Below are positions 47,233-57,040 of a DNA stretch of 64,000 nucleotides, piece by piece. Both the position numbers and the translations under genes were made by a program. Within the stretch, counting starts at the first letter, position 1. Each line of letters begins with the position of its first letter. This stretch comes from an uncultured Bacteroidaceae bacterium (lineage in GTDB: Bacteria > Bacteroidota > Bacteroidia > Bacteroidales > Bacteroidaceae). The notes beneath the pieces are model-generated. The model did not search any database. It saw nothing but the letters and a program-made list of their open reading frames with translations, and was not told the origin of the DNA. Location of the stretch: contig CAKQYA010000010.1 in the NCBI GenBank assembly GCA_934293005.1, positions 25,777-89,776 on the forward strand, in the 5' to 3' direction.

Positions 47233-47415
47233 ATTATGACAGGCACTGCATGCGGCACAAAGGCACACGCATGGCTGTACAAACAAAACACGAACAAAAA
47301 AGCTGATGAGCCACAGCACAAACACAAACAAGCACGGCACAATAGCCACAGCACAAACACACAACACAACACGAATCTCAAACATTCACACAACACACAA
47401 AAATCGTTACACACA

Positions 47416-48615
47416 ATGACATACCAGATTGACAACAATGGCTTCTACGGACAGTTCGGAGGAGCATACATTCCAGAGATTCTCTACAAGACAGTGGAAG
47501 ACCTGAAGAAAGCATATCTGCCCATCATCGAAAGCAAAGAATTTAAGGACGAATACCACGCTCTTCTTAAAGACTACGTCGGACGTCCGTCGCCACTCTA
47601 CTTCGCTAAGCGCATGAGCGAGAAATATGGCTGCCAGTTGTATCTGAAGCGAGAAGACCTGAACCACACAGGCGCGCACAAGATCAACAACGCTCTTGGA
47701 CAGATTCTCATAGCCAAGAAGATGGGAAAGAAACGCATCATAGCAGAGACAGGAGCAGGACAGCACGGTGTGGCCACAGCTACTGCCTGCGCTCTCATGA
47801 ACATGCCATGCACGGTATACCAAGGAGCTCTCGATGTGCAGCGCCAGCACGTCAATGTTGAAAGGATGAAGATGCTTGGAGCTACTGTGGCGCCAGTGGA
47901 AAGCGGCAACAAGACACTCAAGGACGCCACCAACGAAGCCATACGCGACTGGTGCTGCCACCCAGACGACACGTTCTACATCATAGGCTCTACAGTAGGG
48001 CCGCATCCCTACCCCGACATGGTGGCAAGACTGCAGTCGGTCATATCCGAAGAGATAAAATGGCAGTTGGAGGAAAAAGTTGGAAGAGACTATCCCGACT
48101 TTCTCATGGCCTGCGTAGGTGGCGGTTCCAACGCTGCTGGCACCATTTACCATTACATCGACGATGAGAGGGTCAACATCATCCTCGGCGAGGCCGGAGG
48201 CATGGGAATAGACACGGGACAGACAGCAGCGAGCCTTGAAGCTGGCACAGAAGGCATACTGCACGGCAGCCGCATCAAACTGATGCAGACAGAAGACGGA
48301 CAGATCATCGAACCTTATTCAATCTCAGCTGGCCTCGACTACCCTGGCACAGGCCCATTGCATTGCAACCTCTACGACAAAGGACGAGCACAGGTATTGG
48401 CCGCCAACGACGACGAAGCTCTCAGGGCCGCTTTCGAACTCACGCGCATGGAGGGCATCATTCCTGCTTTAGAGAGCGCACATGCCCTTGCGCTACTTCC
48501 AAAGGTGAAGGACCAGTTCAGCAAAGATTCCATTGTGGTGCTCACCGTTAGCGGTCGCGGCGACAAAGACCTCGACACCTATCTGAGCCACAAGGACGAG
48601 ATAGTTTTCTATTAA
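47416..48615 (+). CDS. trpB: Tryptophan synthase beta chain
   Basis: A 399-residue PLP enzyme joining indole and serine. The start MTYQIDNNGFYGQFGGAYIP at ATG 47416 matches TrpB; the frame is open upstream through the leader to 47236 but that part is His/Asn/Thr-rich and has no homology. The PLP lysine is in REDLNHTGAHKINNALGQ, and the phosphate-binding loop is GGGSNAAG. It is the first gene of the operon, as is typical of Bacteroidetes. Confidence 0.96.
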   Translation: MTYQIDNNGFYGQFGGAYIPEILYKTVEDLKKAYLPIIESKEFKDEYHALLKDYVGRPSPLYFAKRMSEKYGCQLYLKREDLNHTGAHKINNALGQILIAKKMGKKRIIAETGAGQHGVATATACALMNMPCTVYQGALDVQRQHVNVERMKMLGATVAPVESGNKTLKDATNEAIRDWCCHPDDTFYIIGSTVGPHPYPDMVARLQSVISEEIKWQLEEKVGRDYPDFLMACVGGGSNAAGTIYHYIDDERVNIILGEAGGMGIDTGQTAASLEAGTEGILHGSRIKLMQTEDGQIIEPYSISAGLDYPGTGPLHCNLYDKGRAQVLAANDDEALRAAFELTRMEGIIPALESAHALALLPKVKDQFSKDSIVVLTVSGRGDKDLDTYLSHKDEIVFY

Positions 48616-48665
48616 GGTCAAACCACACTTGCATATCGCAACCATATCAAACACAAGAAAACGTC

Positions 48666-50060
48666 ATGTACAACTATCATACAGCATCAAAGAAAATTCT
48701 TGGCGACCTCAGCACACCTGTCAACGTCTACCTGAGAGTGAGAGATGCATATCCTCAGAGCGCTCTGATGGAATGCTCTGACTACCACGACAACAAAAAC
48801 AGCCGCTCGTTCATCTGCGTGCACCCTATAGCCAGCGTGTCGGTAGAGCACGGCATGGGCATATCGCGCTACCCCGACGGCACTGAGACAAGACATGCCA
48901 TCACGAAAGATTACGACACAGCGCAACTCATCACCGATTTTCTGGCACAGTTCGACATCAAAGGCACCGACAAGCATAATTGTGCCCTCTTCGGCTACAC
49001 CACCTTCAATGCCGTGCGCTATTTCGAGAATATCAACGTGAAGGACGAGACGCAACCGCAGAATGATGCGCCCGACATGCAATACATTCTGTATAAGGAC
49101 TACATCATCTTTGACCATTTCAACAATAGTCTCACACTCGTCGAGATGCTGCAAGAAGGCGAGGAAGATGACCTCGACCAACTTGAGCACGATGTCAACA
49201 ACCGCCCATACCAGACCTACGGATTCCGTCCTGTAGGTGAATGCACATCCACACTCACGGATGATGAACACCGTGAGAACATACGCAAGGGCATCAAGCA
49301 CTGCTTGCGTGGCGACGTATTTCAGATTGTGCTCTCACGACGATTCAAGCAGAAGTATGAGGGCGACGACTTCAAACTCTACCGCGCACTGCGCAGCATC
49401 AACCCGTCACCATATCTGTTCTATCTCGACTTCGGCGGTTTCCGCATTTTCGGATCAAGTCCTGAGACCCACTGCCGCATAGAGAACGGCAAGGCATATA
49501 TCGACCCTATAGCAGGAACCACAAAACGCACAGGCGATGCCGAGCAAGACCGTAAGAACGCTCTTTACTTAAAGAACGACCCTAAGGAAAATGCCGAACA
49601 TGTGATGCTGGTCGACCTGGCTCGCAATGACCTGTCGCGCAACTGCCACGATGTGAATGTGGAATCATACAAAGACATGCAGTTCTACAGCCATGTCATA
49701 CATCTTGTGTCACGTGTGAGCGGCACACTCGACGAAGGCGCCAACTCCATCAAGACTTTCATCGACACATTCCCTGCAGGCACACTCTCAGGAGCGCCAA
49801 AGGTGAGAGCCATGCAACTCATCTCCGAATATGAGCCGCACAACCGCGGTGCCTATGGAGGCTGCGTGGGCAGCATAGGCTTCGACGGCAATCTCAACCA
49901 GGCCATCACCATCCGCACCTTCGTGAGCCGCAACAACGAATTGTGGTTTCAAGCTGGCGGAGGCATCGTGGCGAAAAGCGATGTGGAGTATGAACTGCAG
50001 GAAGTGAACAACAAACTGGGAGCTCTCCGTAAGGCCATCGCCATAGCATCAGAGATTTAA
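48666..50060 (+). CDS. trpE: Anthranilate synthase component I
   Basis: A 464-residue chorismate-binding enzyme that makes anthranilate with ammonia from TrpG. FGSSPETHCRI, PIAGTTKRTGDAEQD, HVMLVDLARNDLSRN, FPAGTLSGAPKVRAM and GCVGSIGFDGNLNQAITIRT are catalytic-domain signatures. The N-terminal ALMECSDYH corresponds to the LLES tryptophan-binding motif, so feedback inhibition is likely. Confidence 0.95.
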   Translation: MYNYHTASKKILGDLSTPVNVYLRVRDAYPQSALMECSDYHDNKNSRSFICVHPIASVSVEHGMGISRYPDGTETRHAITKDYDTAQLITDFLAQFDIKGTDKHNCALFGYTTFNAVRYFENINVKDETQPQNDAPDMQYILYKDYIIFDHFNNSLTLVEMLQEGEEDDLDQLEHDVNNRPYQTYGFRPVGECTSTLTDDEHRENIRKGIKHCLRGDVFQIVLSRRFKQKYEGDDFKLYRALRSINPSPYLFYLDFGGFRIFGSSPETHCRIENGKAYIDPIAGTTKRTGDAEQDRKNALYLKNDPKENAEHVMLVDLARNDLSRNCHDVNVESYKDMQFYSHVIHLVSRVSGTLDEGANSIKTFIDTFPAGTLSGAPKVRAMQLISEYEPHNRGAYGGCVGSIGFDGNLNQAITIRTFVSRNNELWFQAGGGIVAKSDVEYELQEVNNKLGALRKAIAIASEI

Positions 50061-50229
50061 GCCCTAATAGGTAGTCAGATTCCGAATCTTGTTAGTAGAT
50101 GCCATTCTTTCATATCACATACTACCATCAACCACACAAATACAAGCTTCACACATTGGCATGCCATCAGCACGACGCAACGACAGTTGCTGTGTTGATT
50201 GCCACACAGCATGAAGCGCACACAGAATC

Positions 50230-50793
50230 ATGAAAATCGTTATCATAGACAACTACGACTCTTTCACATACAACCTGAGTCATCTGGTCAAAGCCCTCGG
50301 AGCAGAGGTGACAGTATACCGCAATGACGCATTCGAAATGCAGCAACTCGAAGCCTTCGACAAAATCATTCTCTCGCCAGGGCCTGGCATACCCAGTGAG
50401 GCAGGTCTGCTTCTCGATGTCATCAGTGCCTATGCCGGCAAAAAGCCTATCCTTGGCGTTTGCCTTGGACATCAAGCCATTGGCGAATATTTTGGCGGCA
50501 CCCTGAGCAATCTCGGACAGGTGTACCATGGCGTGGCCACACCTGTGCATCTCACCACACGCGACTATCTCTTCGAAGGCTTGCCCGACACATTTGATGT
50601 GGGACGCTACCACTCATGGATAGTCAACGCAGACAATCTGCCGCATTGCCTCGAGGCCACCAACGTGTCGGGCGAAGGCTTCATAATGTCGTTGCGGCAT
50701 AGGGAATACGACATACGCGGCATTCAGTATCATCCTGAGAGCGTGCTCACACCAGATGGAAAGACCATAATAAGCAACTGGCTGAAACATTGA
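50230..50793 (+). CDS. trpG: Anthranilate synthase component II (glutamine amidotransferase)
   Basis: A 187-residue class I glutaminase. The start VIIDNYDSFTYNL, LSPGPGIPSE oxyanion region, nucleophile Cys in LGVCLGHQAIGE, and the His/Glu pair in IQYHPESVLT are complete. It supplies ammonia to TrpE; it might also serve PabB, as in other bacteria. A 169-base spacer separates it from trpE. Confidence 0.95.
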   Translation: MKIVIIDNYDSFTYNLSHLVKALGAEVTVYRNDAFEMQQLEAFDKIILSPGPGIPSEAGLLLDVISAYAGKKPILGVCLGHQAIGEYFGGTLSNLGQVYHGVATPVHLTTRDYLFEGLPDTFDVGRYHSWIVNADNLPHCLEATNVSGEGFIMSLRHREYDIRGIQYHPESVLTPDGKTIISNWLKH

Positions 50794-50841
50794 CAATAAT
50801 ACAATACGACACTTTCACACTCAACACAAACAAACATATCC

Positions 50842-51837
50842 ATGAAACAGTATCTCATTCGTCTTACAGAGGGCAACACGCTTTCTCAGGAAGACACACA
50901 CCAGATAATGCTCAACATCGTTGGCGAGAAATACAACCAATGCGAAATTGCAGCCTTGCTCATGGGCTTGCAGATGCAAGGCGTCACCGTGGATGAACTT
51001 CTCGGTTTCCGTCAAGGACTCTTGGAAACAGGAAAGCATCTTGACTTTAGCGAATACAATACCATCGACATCGTAGGCACTGGCGGTGACGGGAAAAACA
51101 CCTTCAACATCAGCACATGCGCTGCGTTTGTCATGGCAGGAGCAGGCTACAAGGTCACTAAGCACGGCAACGGAGGCAGTTCGTCTGTAAGCGGCGCAAG
51201 CAATGTGCTCGAAGCGCATGGGGTGAAGTTCACAGCCGAAATCGACCAACTGAAGCGTTCTCTCGACACAGCAGGCATATGCTATTTCCATGCGCCTCTC
51301 TTTGCCTATGGCATGAAATTTGTAGGTCCTGTGCGCAAAGCTCTTGCCATCCCCACATGCTTCAACCTTCTCGGTCCACTTGTCAACCCTTGCACGCCAA
51401 ACAACTCGCTCCTCGGCACAGCCAACCAATCACAGTTGCGTCTTTACACCAATGCGCTGCAGCGCATCGGCGGCAACTTCGGTGTTGTCACCTCACACGA
51501 TGGCTATGATGAGATTTCACTCACAAGCGGCTTTAAGATCAGCACCAATTTCTTTGAGAAAGTGCTCACACCTGTAGACCTCGGCTTATCATACGTGAAA
51601 CAGAGCGACATCTATGGAGGCGACACAAAGGAAAGTGCCTCTAAGATATTCGACAGCGTGCTCAACGGCACGTCAACAGAAGCGCAGAAGAATGTGGTGA
51701 TAGCCAATGCCGCATGCGGCATGAGCATCGTCACGCCCGACATTCCCATGTCCGACACTGTGGCCATGGCTCGCGAGTCGCTCGACAGCGGCAAGGCTCT
51801 CGAAGCTTTCAAGAAGTTCGTAGAGGTCAATTCATAA
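50842..51837 (+). CDS. trpD: Anthranilate phosphoribosyltransferase
   Basis: A 331-residue enzyme joining anthranilate to PRPP. The PRPP motif GTGGDGKNTFNIS, the KHGNGGSSSVSGASNVLEAHGV segment (shown in part here) and FNLLGPLVNPC are standard. It is a separate gene, not fused to trpG. Confidence 0.95.
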   Translation: MKQYLIRLTEGNTLSQEDTHQIMLNIVGEKYNQCEIAALLMGLQMQGVTVDELLGFRQGLLETGKHLDFSEYNTIDIVGTGGDGKNTFNISTCAAFVMAGAGYKVTKHGNGGSSSVSGASNVLEAHGVKFTAEIDQLKRSLDTAGICYFHAPLFAYGMKFVGPVRKALAIPTCFNLLGPLVNPCTPNNSLLGTANQSQLRLYTNALQRIGGNFGVVTSHDGYDEISLTSGFKISTNFFEKVLTPVDLGLSYVKQSDIYGGDTKESASKIFDSVLNGTSTEAQKNVVIANAACGMSIVTPDIPMSDTVAMARESLDSGKALEAFKKFVEVNS

Positions 51838-51911
51838 GCTGGCATTCATTATTATTTGTCACGCCCTGTCTTGAAGCAAGTTAATTTATCATCACTTCAG
51901 CATTACACACC

Positions 51912-52718
51912 ATGGACATTCTCGAAGAAATAGTGGCATACAAACGCATAGAGGTGGAACAGCAGAAACAGCAGTTGCCACCAGCCACTCTCTACCGGCA
52001 GGTAGAAGACATCATCACTAATGGCCGCGACACTCGCTCCATGAAAGCAAGCCTCGCCAGCAGCGCATCTGGCATCATTGCTGAGTTTAAGCGCAAGAGT
52101 CCGTCAAAGGGATGGATCAAGGAAGAGGGACAGCCCACCGTGATTCCTGAATCATACAGCAAGAATGGGGCTTCAGCCATCTCCATCCTCACCGATGAGA
52201 AATATTTTGGGGGAAAGCCCGAATACATCACCAAAGCAAGACCTTCGGTTCAATGCCCCATACTCCGCAAAGACTTCATCATTGATGAATACCAGCTCTA
52301 CCACGCACGTGCCATAGGAGCTGATGCTGTATTGCTCATTGCCGCCGACCTCACACGCTCTGAATGCCAGCATCTGGCTCGCAAGGCTCACGACCTCTCG
52401 TTGGAGACATTGCTGGAAGTGCATTCCGAAAGCGAACTCGACTATGTGGGCGAATGCATCGACATGGTTGGAGTGAACAACCGTCACCTCGGCACCTTCC
52501 ACACCGACGTGCAGACGTCATACCTTCTGGCCGAACTGCTTCCAAAGGATTATCTCCTTGTGAGCGAGAGCGGCATATCCGACCCTGATACGGTGCGACA
52601 ACTGAGGCTGGCTGGTTACCGTGGTTTCCTCATAGGCGAGACATTCATGAAAACTCCAGATCCAGGACTCACATTGAGCCATTTCATCAGCGAAGTGGTC
52701 AAAGCAAAGAAGCAATAA
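51912..52718 (+). CDS. trpC: Indole-3-glycerol phosphate synthase
   Basis: A 268-residue TIM-barrel enzyme. IIAEFKRKSPSKGWI (catalytic Lys), ISILTDEKYFGG, PILRKDFIIDEYQ, DAVLLIAADLT, VGVNNRHLGTF and SESGISDP are the expected strands and active-site residues. Not fused to trpF. Its last codons (KAKKQ, stop) coincide with the left part of a dispersed repeat that continues downstream. Confidence 0.95.
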   Translation: MDILEEIVAYKRIEVEQQKQQLPPATLYRQVEDIITNGRDTRSMKASLASSASGIIAEFKRKSPSKGWIKEEGQPTVIPESYSKNGASAISILTDEKYFGGKPEYITKARPSVQCPILRKDFIIDEYQLYHARAIGADAVLLIAADLTRSECQHLARKAHDLSLETLLEVHSESELDYVGECIDMVGVNNRHLGTFHTDVQTSYLLAELLPKDYLLVSESGISDPDTVRQLRLAGYRGFLIGETFMKTPDPGLTLSHFISEVVKAKKQ

Positions 52719-52764
52719 TGTCCTGATAATTTCCCTGTTTCGGTCTAATGACCGATTTGGGATT
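52708..52764. repeat. Copy of the dispersed CCGATTTGGG palindromic repeat
   Basis: GAAGCAATAATGTC (overlapping the trpC stop) followed by TTTCCCTGTTTCGGTCTAAT and GACCGATTTGGG. Same block order as 20181-20235. It separates trpC from trpF. Confidence 0.65.
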
Positions 52765-52866
52765 ATGTATTCATCACATGAGAATAACGCACAGAATAGA
52801 GTGAGGCAAATAAAAGCACTCACACTCAGGATTTCTGAAATCATTTCGCATAAAAGCATTTAAACA

Positions 52867-53493
52867 ATGATAATAAAAGTATGCGGCATGAGGGATGCCG
52901 ACAACATAAGATCGATAGACCTTCTTCCATCTGTCGACTGGATGGGGTTCATCTTCTACCCTCACTCGTCACGCTTCGTGTCGGAAGTGCCTGGCTATCT
53001 GCCACAACACTGCAAGCGAGTGGGCGTGTTTGTCAATGCCTCCATAGATGAGGTGGAACGGATTGTCAAGACTTTCCGTCTCGACATGGTGCAGCTCCAC
53101 GGCAACGAGACGCCTGCATACATCTATGACCTGCGGCAGTCGCTGCCAGCCAGCATTCGCATCCTTAAGATGATACCCATATCTGGTCCTTCCGACTTAG
53201 CATTGGCCACGGCATACGGCAATACTATCGACTACTTTCTCTTCGAGACTAAATGTGAAGGTTATGGCGGCAGTGGACAACAGTTCGACTGGTCTGTTCT
53301 TCAGCAATACGACGGTTCCACGCCTTTCTTGCTCACAGGAGGCATAGGGCCTGACGACATGTCAAAGGTCGCAGCCTTCAAACACCCGCGCTTCGCTGGC
53401 ATCGACATCAACTCCCGATTCGAACTATCACCGGCCATGAAAGATGCAGACGCCATCAGGGCATTCACACAAGCCATCAAAGAGAAACTATAA
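52867..53493 (+). CDS. trpF: Phosphoribosylanthranilate isomerase
   Basis: A 208-residue TIM-barrel enzyme. The start IIKVCGMRDADNIRSI with the catalytic Cys, GFIFYPHSSRFV, VGVFVNASIDEV, VQLHGNETPAYI, and the C-terminal LTGGIGPDDM and GIDINSRFE (catalytic Asp) are typical. Confidence 0.95.
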   Translation: MIIKVCGMRDADNIRSIDLLPSVDWMGFIFYPHSSRFVSEVPGYLPQHCKRVGVFVNASIDEVERIVKTFRLDMVQLHGNETPAYIYDLRQSLPASIRILKMIPISGPSDLALATAYGNTIDYFLFETKCEGYGGSGQQFDWSVLQQYDGSTPFLLTGGIGPDDMSKVAAFKHPRFAGIDINSRFELSPAMKDADAIRAFTQAIKEKL

Positions 53494-53553
53494 AATGCAG
53501 CAACACCGACACTGCATCGCACACAAGCAACTCATTCAACAACACAATACACC

Positions 53554-54327
53554 ATGAACAGAATCAACGCTTTATTTAGCACAAAGACAAAGGACATACT
53601 GTCCATATATTTCTGCGCCGGACACCCCACACTCGAAGGTACAGCCAATGTGATAAAGACACTTCAACAGAAAGGAGTAGACATGATTGAGGTGGGCATA
53701 CCTTTCTCCGACCCTATGGCCGACGGCCCTGTGATACAGGACGCTGCCACCAAAGCTCTTCGCAACGGCATGTCGCTGCACATCCTCTTTGACCAACTGC
53801 GCGACATACGCCAGGAGGTCAGCATACCACTCATTCTTATGGGCTACCTCAATCCTATCATGCATTTTGGCTTTGAGGCATTCTGCCAGCAATGCAAGGC
53901 TACAGGCATAGATGGCGTCATCATCCCCGACCTGCCTTTCAAAGATTATCTTGAAGACTACAAGCCTGTGGCCGACCGCTACGACTTGCGCATCATCATG
54001 CTCATCACACCTGAGACGAGCGAAGAGCGTGTGCGCTTCATCGACGACAACACTGATGGCTTCATATACATGGTCAGTTCTGCTGCTACCACAGGAGCCC
54101 AGAAGGAGTTTGACGAGGCTAAGCAGCAATATTTCTCACGCATCAACGCCATGGGCCTGAAGCATCCGCGCATGATTGGCTTCGGCATAAGCAACAAGCA
54201 GACTCTCAGTGCGGCCAACGCTAATGCCTCTGGCTCTATCATCGGAAGCAAGTTTGTCACATTGCTTGAGAAAACGGGCAATCCTGCGGATGCCATGGAC
54301 GCTCTCCTCGATGCACTCAAACATTGA
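53554..54327 (+). CDS. trpA: Tryptophan synthase alpha chain
   Basis: A 257-residue TIM-barrel enzyme cleaving indole-3-glycerol phosphate. IEVGIPFSDPMADGPVIQDA holds the catalytic Glu, GVIIPDLPF the catalytic Asp, and GFGISNKQTL the phosphate site. Last gene of the operon; a terminator follows at 54360. Confidence 0.96.
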   Translation: MNRINALFSTKTKDILSIYFCAGHPTLEGTANVIKTLQQKGVDMIEVGIPFSDPMADGPVIQDAATKALRNGMSLHILFDQLRDIRQEVSIPLILMGYLNPIMHFGFEAFCQQCKATGIDGVIIPDLPFKDYLEDYKPVADRYDLRIIMLITPETSEERVRFIDDNTDGFIYMVSSAATTGAQKEFDEAKQQYFSRINAMGLKHPRMIGFGISNKQTLSAANANASGSIIGSKFVTLLEKTGNPADAMDALLDALKH

Positions 54328-54359
54328 CATGCACCCAACTGTATGTACATTGCCACACA

Positions 54360-54400
54360 CGGAGGACACAGTTATATTTCTGTGCCCTCCGTTATTTTTT
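54360..54400 (+). terminator. Terminator of the trp operon
   Basis: Arms CGGAGGACACAG (54360-54371) and CTGTGCCCTCCG (54380-54391), one mismatch, then TTATTTTTTG. Confidence 0.85.
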
Positions 54401-54410
54401 GCCCTTTCAC

Positions 54411-54441
54411 TTGGCAGAACAATATTATCTTCGTAATTTTG
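54411..54441 (+). promoter_or_regulatory. Promoter of the small monooxygenase gene
   Basis: TTGG (54411-54414) and TAATTTTG (54434-54441), spacer 19 bp. Confidence 0.6.
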
Positions 54442-54499
54442 CCACTGAGAATCCCAAATCGCATTATACTTATTAAACAATAAATAAAACACTACAATT

Positions 54500-54775
54500 A
54501 TGATTAGACTAAACTGTTTCTTCAAAGCAAACGAGGGCAAGTATGACGAGGCTCTCAATGCTGCCATCACTCTGGTGGCTGAGTCGCAACGCCAGGATGG
54601 CTGCGTGGCATACGATGTTTTTGAAAGCGGCACACGCGGCGACGTGTTCATGATTTGCGAGACATGGGCAAGCCAGGAGGCTCTCGATGCTCATTCCGCC
54701 TCACAACCGTTCACCACCCTCGTCCCTATCATTGAGGAATGCGGGCAACTCAAACTGGAAAAGTTTGAGTTCTGA
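54500..54775 (+). CDS. Antibiotic biosynthesis monooxygenase-domain protein (YgiN-like)
   Basis: A 91-residue ferredoxin-like fold protein. LNCFFKANEGKYDEALNAAI, ESQRQDGCVAYDVFES, and FMICETWASQEALDAHSAS fit the ABM family, whose small members act as quinol or heme-related monooxygenases or dimeric sensors. The substrate is unknown. It has its own promoter after the trp terminator. Confidence 0.85.
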   Translation: MIRLNCFFKANEGKYDEALNAAITLVAESQRQDGCVAYDVFESGTRGDVFMICETWASQEALDAHSASQPFTTLVPIIEECGQLKLEKFEF

Positions 54776-54811
54776 TGCTTATCTGTCAAGAAACTGTCAA
54801 TAAACAATGCT

Positions 54812-54845
54812 GAACCCATTTCGGCTTAATGACCGAAATGGGTTC
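54812..54845. repeat. Perfect palindromic copy of the dispersed repeat
   Basis: GAACCCATTTCGG (54812-54824), 8-base spacer CTTAATGA, CCGAAATGGGTTC (54833-54845): 13-bp exact arms. No T-run follows. It lies between the monooxygenase and metallo-hydrolase genes. Confidence 0.75.
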
Positions 54846-54871
54846 AAGTAGACATCACCAATCTTTAAATC

Positions 54872-55690
54872 ATGAAAATCACATCGATAGTAGAAAACAC
54901 GAGCGCGAGCGACATGCCAGTAGAGCATGGACTGAGTCTTTATGTGGAGCGCACAGACGGCAAGAAGGTGCTTTTCGACATGGGCCAACACACTCTCTTT
55001 GCTGAGAATGCTGTTCGACTCGCACTGAGCATCGAAGACATCGATGTGGCCGTGGTGTCTCACGGACATTATGATCACGGTGGCGGATTGCGCACGTTCC
55101 TTGCCATGAACGAAAAAGCTGATGTTTATCTCCACCGCGATGCTTTCCTGCCACACTACTCCATGCGTGACACACGACTAAGATATATTGGCTTGGACAG
55201 AGACCTCATGAATAATGACCGTCTGACGATGTGCGGCGACATGACACAGATTGACAGCGCCATGCTGCTTTTCGCTGGTGTGGCTGGCAACTGTTGCTCT
55301 CCTGCGGGCAACAGGCTGCTGTATGGCCCGCAAGAGGATGTGCACGACGACTTCCGGCATGAGCAGAGCCTCATCATAGAGGAGGCTGACAATTGCGTAC
55401 TCTTTGCAGGCTGCGCTCATAAAGGCATCGTCAACATCATGCGACGTGCAGAAGAGGTGATAGGCCATGCGCCCACACACGTGCTGGCAGGCATGCACCT
55501 TGTGAAGAGCGGCCTGAACGAGGAGGACGAGAAGACATTCATCAATTGCCTTGCCGACCAACTGAGACAATACCGCAACACCATGTTCTACACCATGCAT
55601 TGCACTGGCGAGATGGCTTTTGAATCATTGCGTTCCATCCTCGGCAATCAGATTGCATACCTCTCATGCGGCGACAGCATAACGATATGA
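54872..55690 (+). CDS. Metallo-beta-lactamase-fold hydrolase
   Basis: A 272-residue zinc enzyme with VVSHGHYDHGGG (HxHxDH), HRDAF, a C-terminal VLFAGCAHKGIVNI and LAGMHL. The order and spacing resemble the branch that includes archaeal RFA-P (methanopterin) synthase, but many members of this branch have unknown substrates. It is followed 29 bases later by an alcohol dehydrogenase. Confidence 0.85.
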   Translation: MKITSIVENTSASDMPVEHGLSLYVERTDGKKVLFDMGQHTLFAENAVRLALSIEDIDVAVVSHGHYDHGGGLRTFLAMNEKADVYLHRDAFLPHYSMRDTRLRYIGLDRDLMNNDRLTMCGDMTQIDSAMLLFAGVAGNCCSPAGNRLLYGPQEDVHDDFRHEQSLIIEEADNCVLFAGCAHKGIVNIMRRAEEVIGHAPTHVLAGMHLVKSGLNEEDEKTFINCLADQLRQYRNTMFYTMHCTGEMAFESLRSILGNQIAYLSCGDSITI

Positions 55691-55719
55691 CAAATGATCA
55701 CATTATATAATATATACAC

Positions 55720-56763
55720 ATGAAAGCATACACATACATAGAAAAGGGCAAGTTTGCCCTTGTTGATAAGCTAAAGCCAGCAATACAGGAGACGACCGAC
55801 GCCATCGTGCGTGTGACGCTTGGCAGCATATGCACAAGCGACCTCCACATCAAGCATGGAAGCGTGCCGAGAGCTGTGCCTGGCATCACCGTGGGCCATG
55901 AGATGGTAGGTGTGGTTGAGGAAACAGGCTCAGATGTGAAAGGCATAAATGTCGGCGACCGTGTCACTGTCAACGTGGAGACATTCTGTGGCGAGTGCTT
56001 CTACTGCAAGCATGGATATGTCAACAACTGCACCTCGCCTCATGGCGGATGGGCATTGGGATGCCGCATCGATGGCGGACAGACAGAATATGTGCGTGTG
56101 CCATTGGCCTCGCAGGGACTGAACCGCATACCCGACAATGTCACAGACGAGCAAGCTTTGTTTGTGGGCGATGTGCTTGCCACAGGATTCTGGGCCGCAC
56201 GCATCAGCGAGATAACAGACGAAGACACTGTGCTCATCATCGGAGCTGGGTCCACTGGCATATGCACGCTGCTCAGCGTGATGCTGAAACAGCCCAAGCG
56301 CATCATCGTATGCGAACAATCGGAAGCAAGGCTTGAATTTGTCAGAGAACATTACCCCAACGTGCTGCTCACCACGCCCGAAGAATGCGAATCGTTCGTC
56401 ACCATTCACAGCGACCATGGCGGTGCCGACCGTGTGCTGGAGGTGGCAGGGGGCAAAGACACCTTTCAGTTGGCATGGCTATGCGCTCGTCCCAACGCCA
56501 TTGTCACCATCGTTGCACTTTACGACACACCACAAATGTTGCCATTGCCCAACATGTATGGAAAGAACCTCACATTCAAGACAGGCGGTGTGGATGGCTG
56601 CGACTGCGAAGAGGTACTGCAACTGATAGCCAAAGGCAAGATTGACACCACCCCACTCATCACCCACCGTTATCCTCTCAGCCAGATTGAGGAAGCATAC
56701 CGAATCTTTGAGAACAAAGAGGACGGTGTCATCAAGGTGGCCATACATAGTGGAGATAAATAG
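55720..56763 (+). CDS. Zinc-dependent alcohol dehydrogenase
   Basis: A 347-residue MDR-family dehydrogenase. Catalytic zinc ligands are in GSICTSDLHIKHG and VGHEMVG; the structural zinc lobe is unusual, with CGECFYCKHGYVNNC. The NAD(P) site is VLIIGAGSTGIC. It resembles isopropanol/butanediol-type dehydrogenases; the substrate is not certain. Immediately downstream begins the repeat-rich region. Confidence 0.88.
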   Translation: MKAYTYIEKGKFALVDKLKPAIQETTDAIVRVTLGSICTSDLHIKHGSVPRAVPGITVGHEMVGVVEETGSDVKGINVGDRVTVNVETFCGECFYCKHGYVNNCTSPHGGWALGCRIDGGQTEYVRVPLASQGLNRIPDNVTDEQALFVGDVLATGFWAARISEITDEDTVLIIGAGSTGICTLLSVMLKQPKRIIVCEQSEARLEFVREHYPNVLLTTPEECESFVTIHSDHGGADRVLEVAGGKDTFQLAWLCARPNAIVTIVALYDTPQMLPLPNMYGKNLTFKTGGVDGCDCEEVLQLIAKGKIDTTPLITHRYPLSQIEEAYRIFENKEDGVIKVAIHSGDK

Positions 56764-56780
56764 CCTGCCCTTCATCTCCA

Positions 56781-57025
56781 CAGCGGTTTTTGCCAAAGGC
56801 ATGGTTTATCGCCCTGTGGGCAAAGTGCTGCACTTAGCACAGATGATGAATGCCTCTAATGCGCATCGTGAATCTCGTTCACGTAAGAGCATCAGAGGCA
56901 TTCACCATCACAAACTCGAAGCATGAGAGTTACCCCACAGGGAGTTTTTATCCTGTTTTTGTCATTTCACCGACGAGCATCAGTCCAATCAGCAAAATCC
57001 GTATTCAATTCAACCAATCACATAG
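56781..57025 (+). repeat. Structured repeat, copy A
   Basis: First of six copies. Parts in order: GCCAAAGGC mini-hairpin, CCCTGTGGG, GTGCT/AGCAC hairpin, long arm GATGATGAATGCCTCTAATGC, CGTGAAtctcgTTCACG hairpin, long arm GCATCAGAGGCATTCACCATC, CCCCACAGGG, then AGTTTTTATCCTG and a tail with CAAAATCCGTATTCAA. Confidence 0.85.
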
Positions 57026-57040
57026 CACCCATACCCTGCA

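Noticed and set aside
47236..47415. N-terminal extension of trpB
   Set aside because: It is His/Asn/Thr-rich, lacks homology and starts within the bases after the attenuator; TrpB proteins begin at the 47416 ATG.
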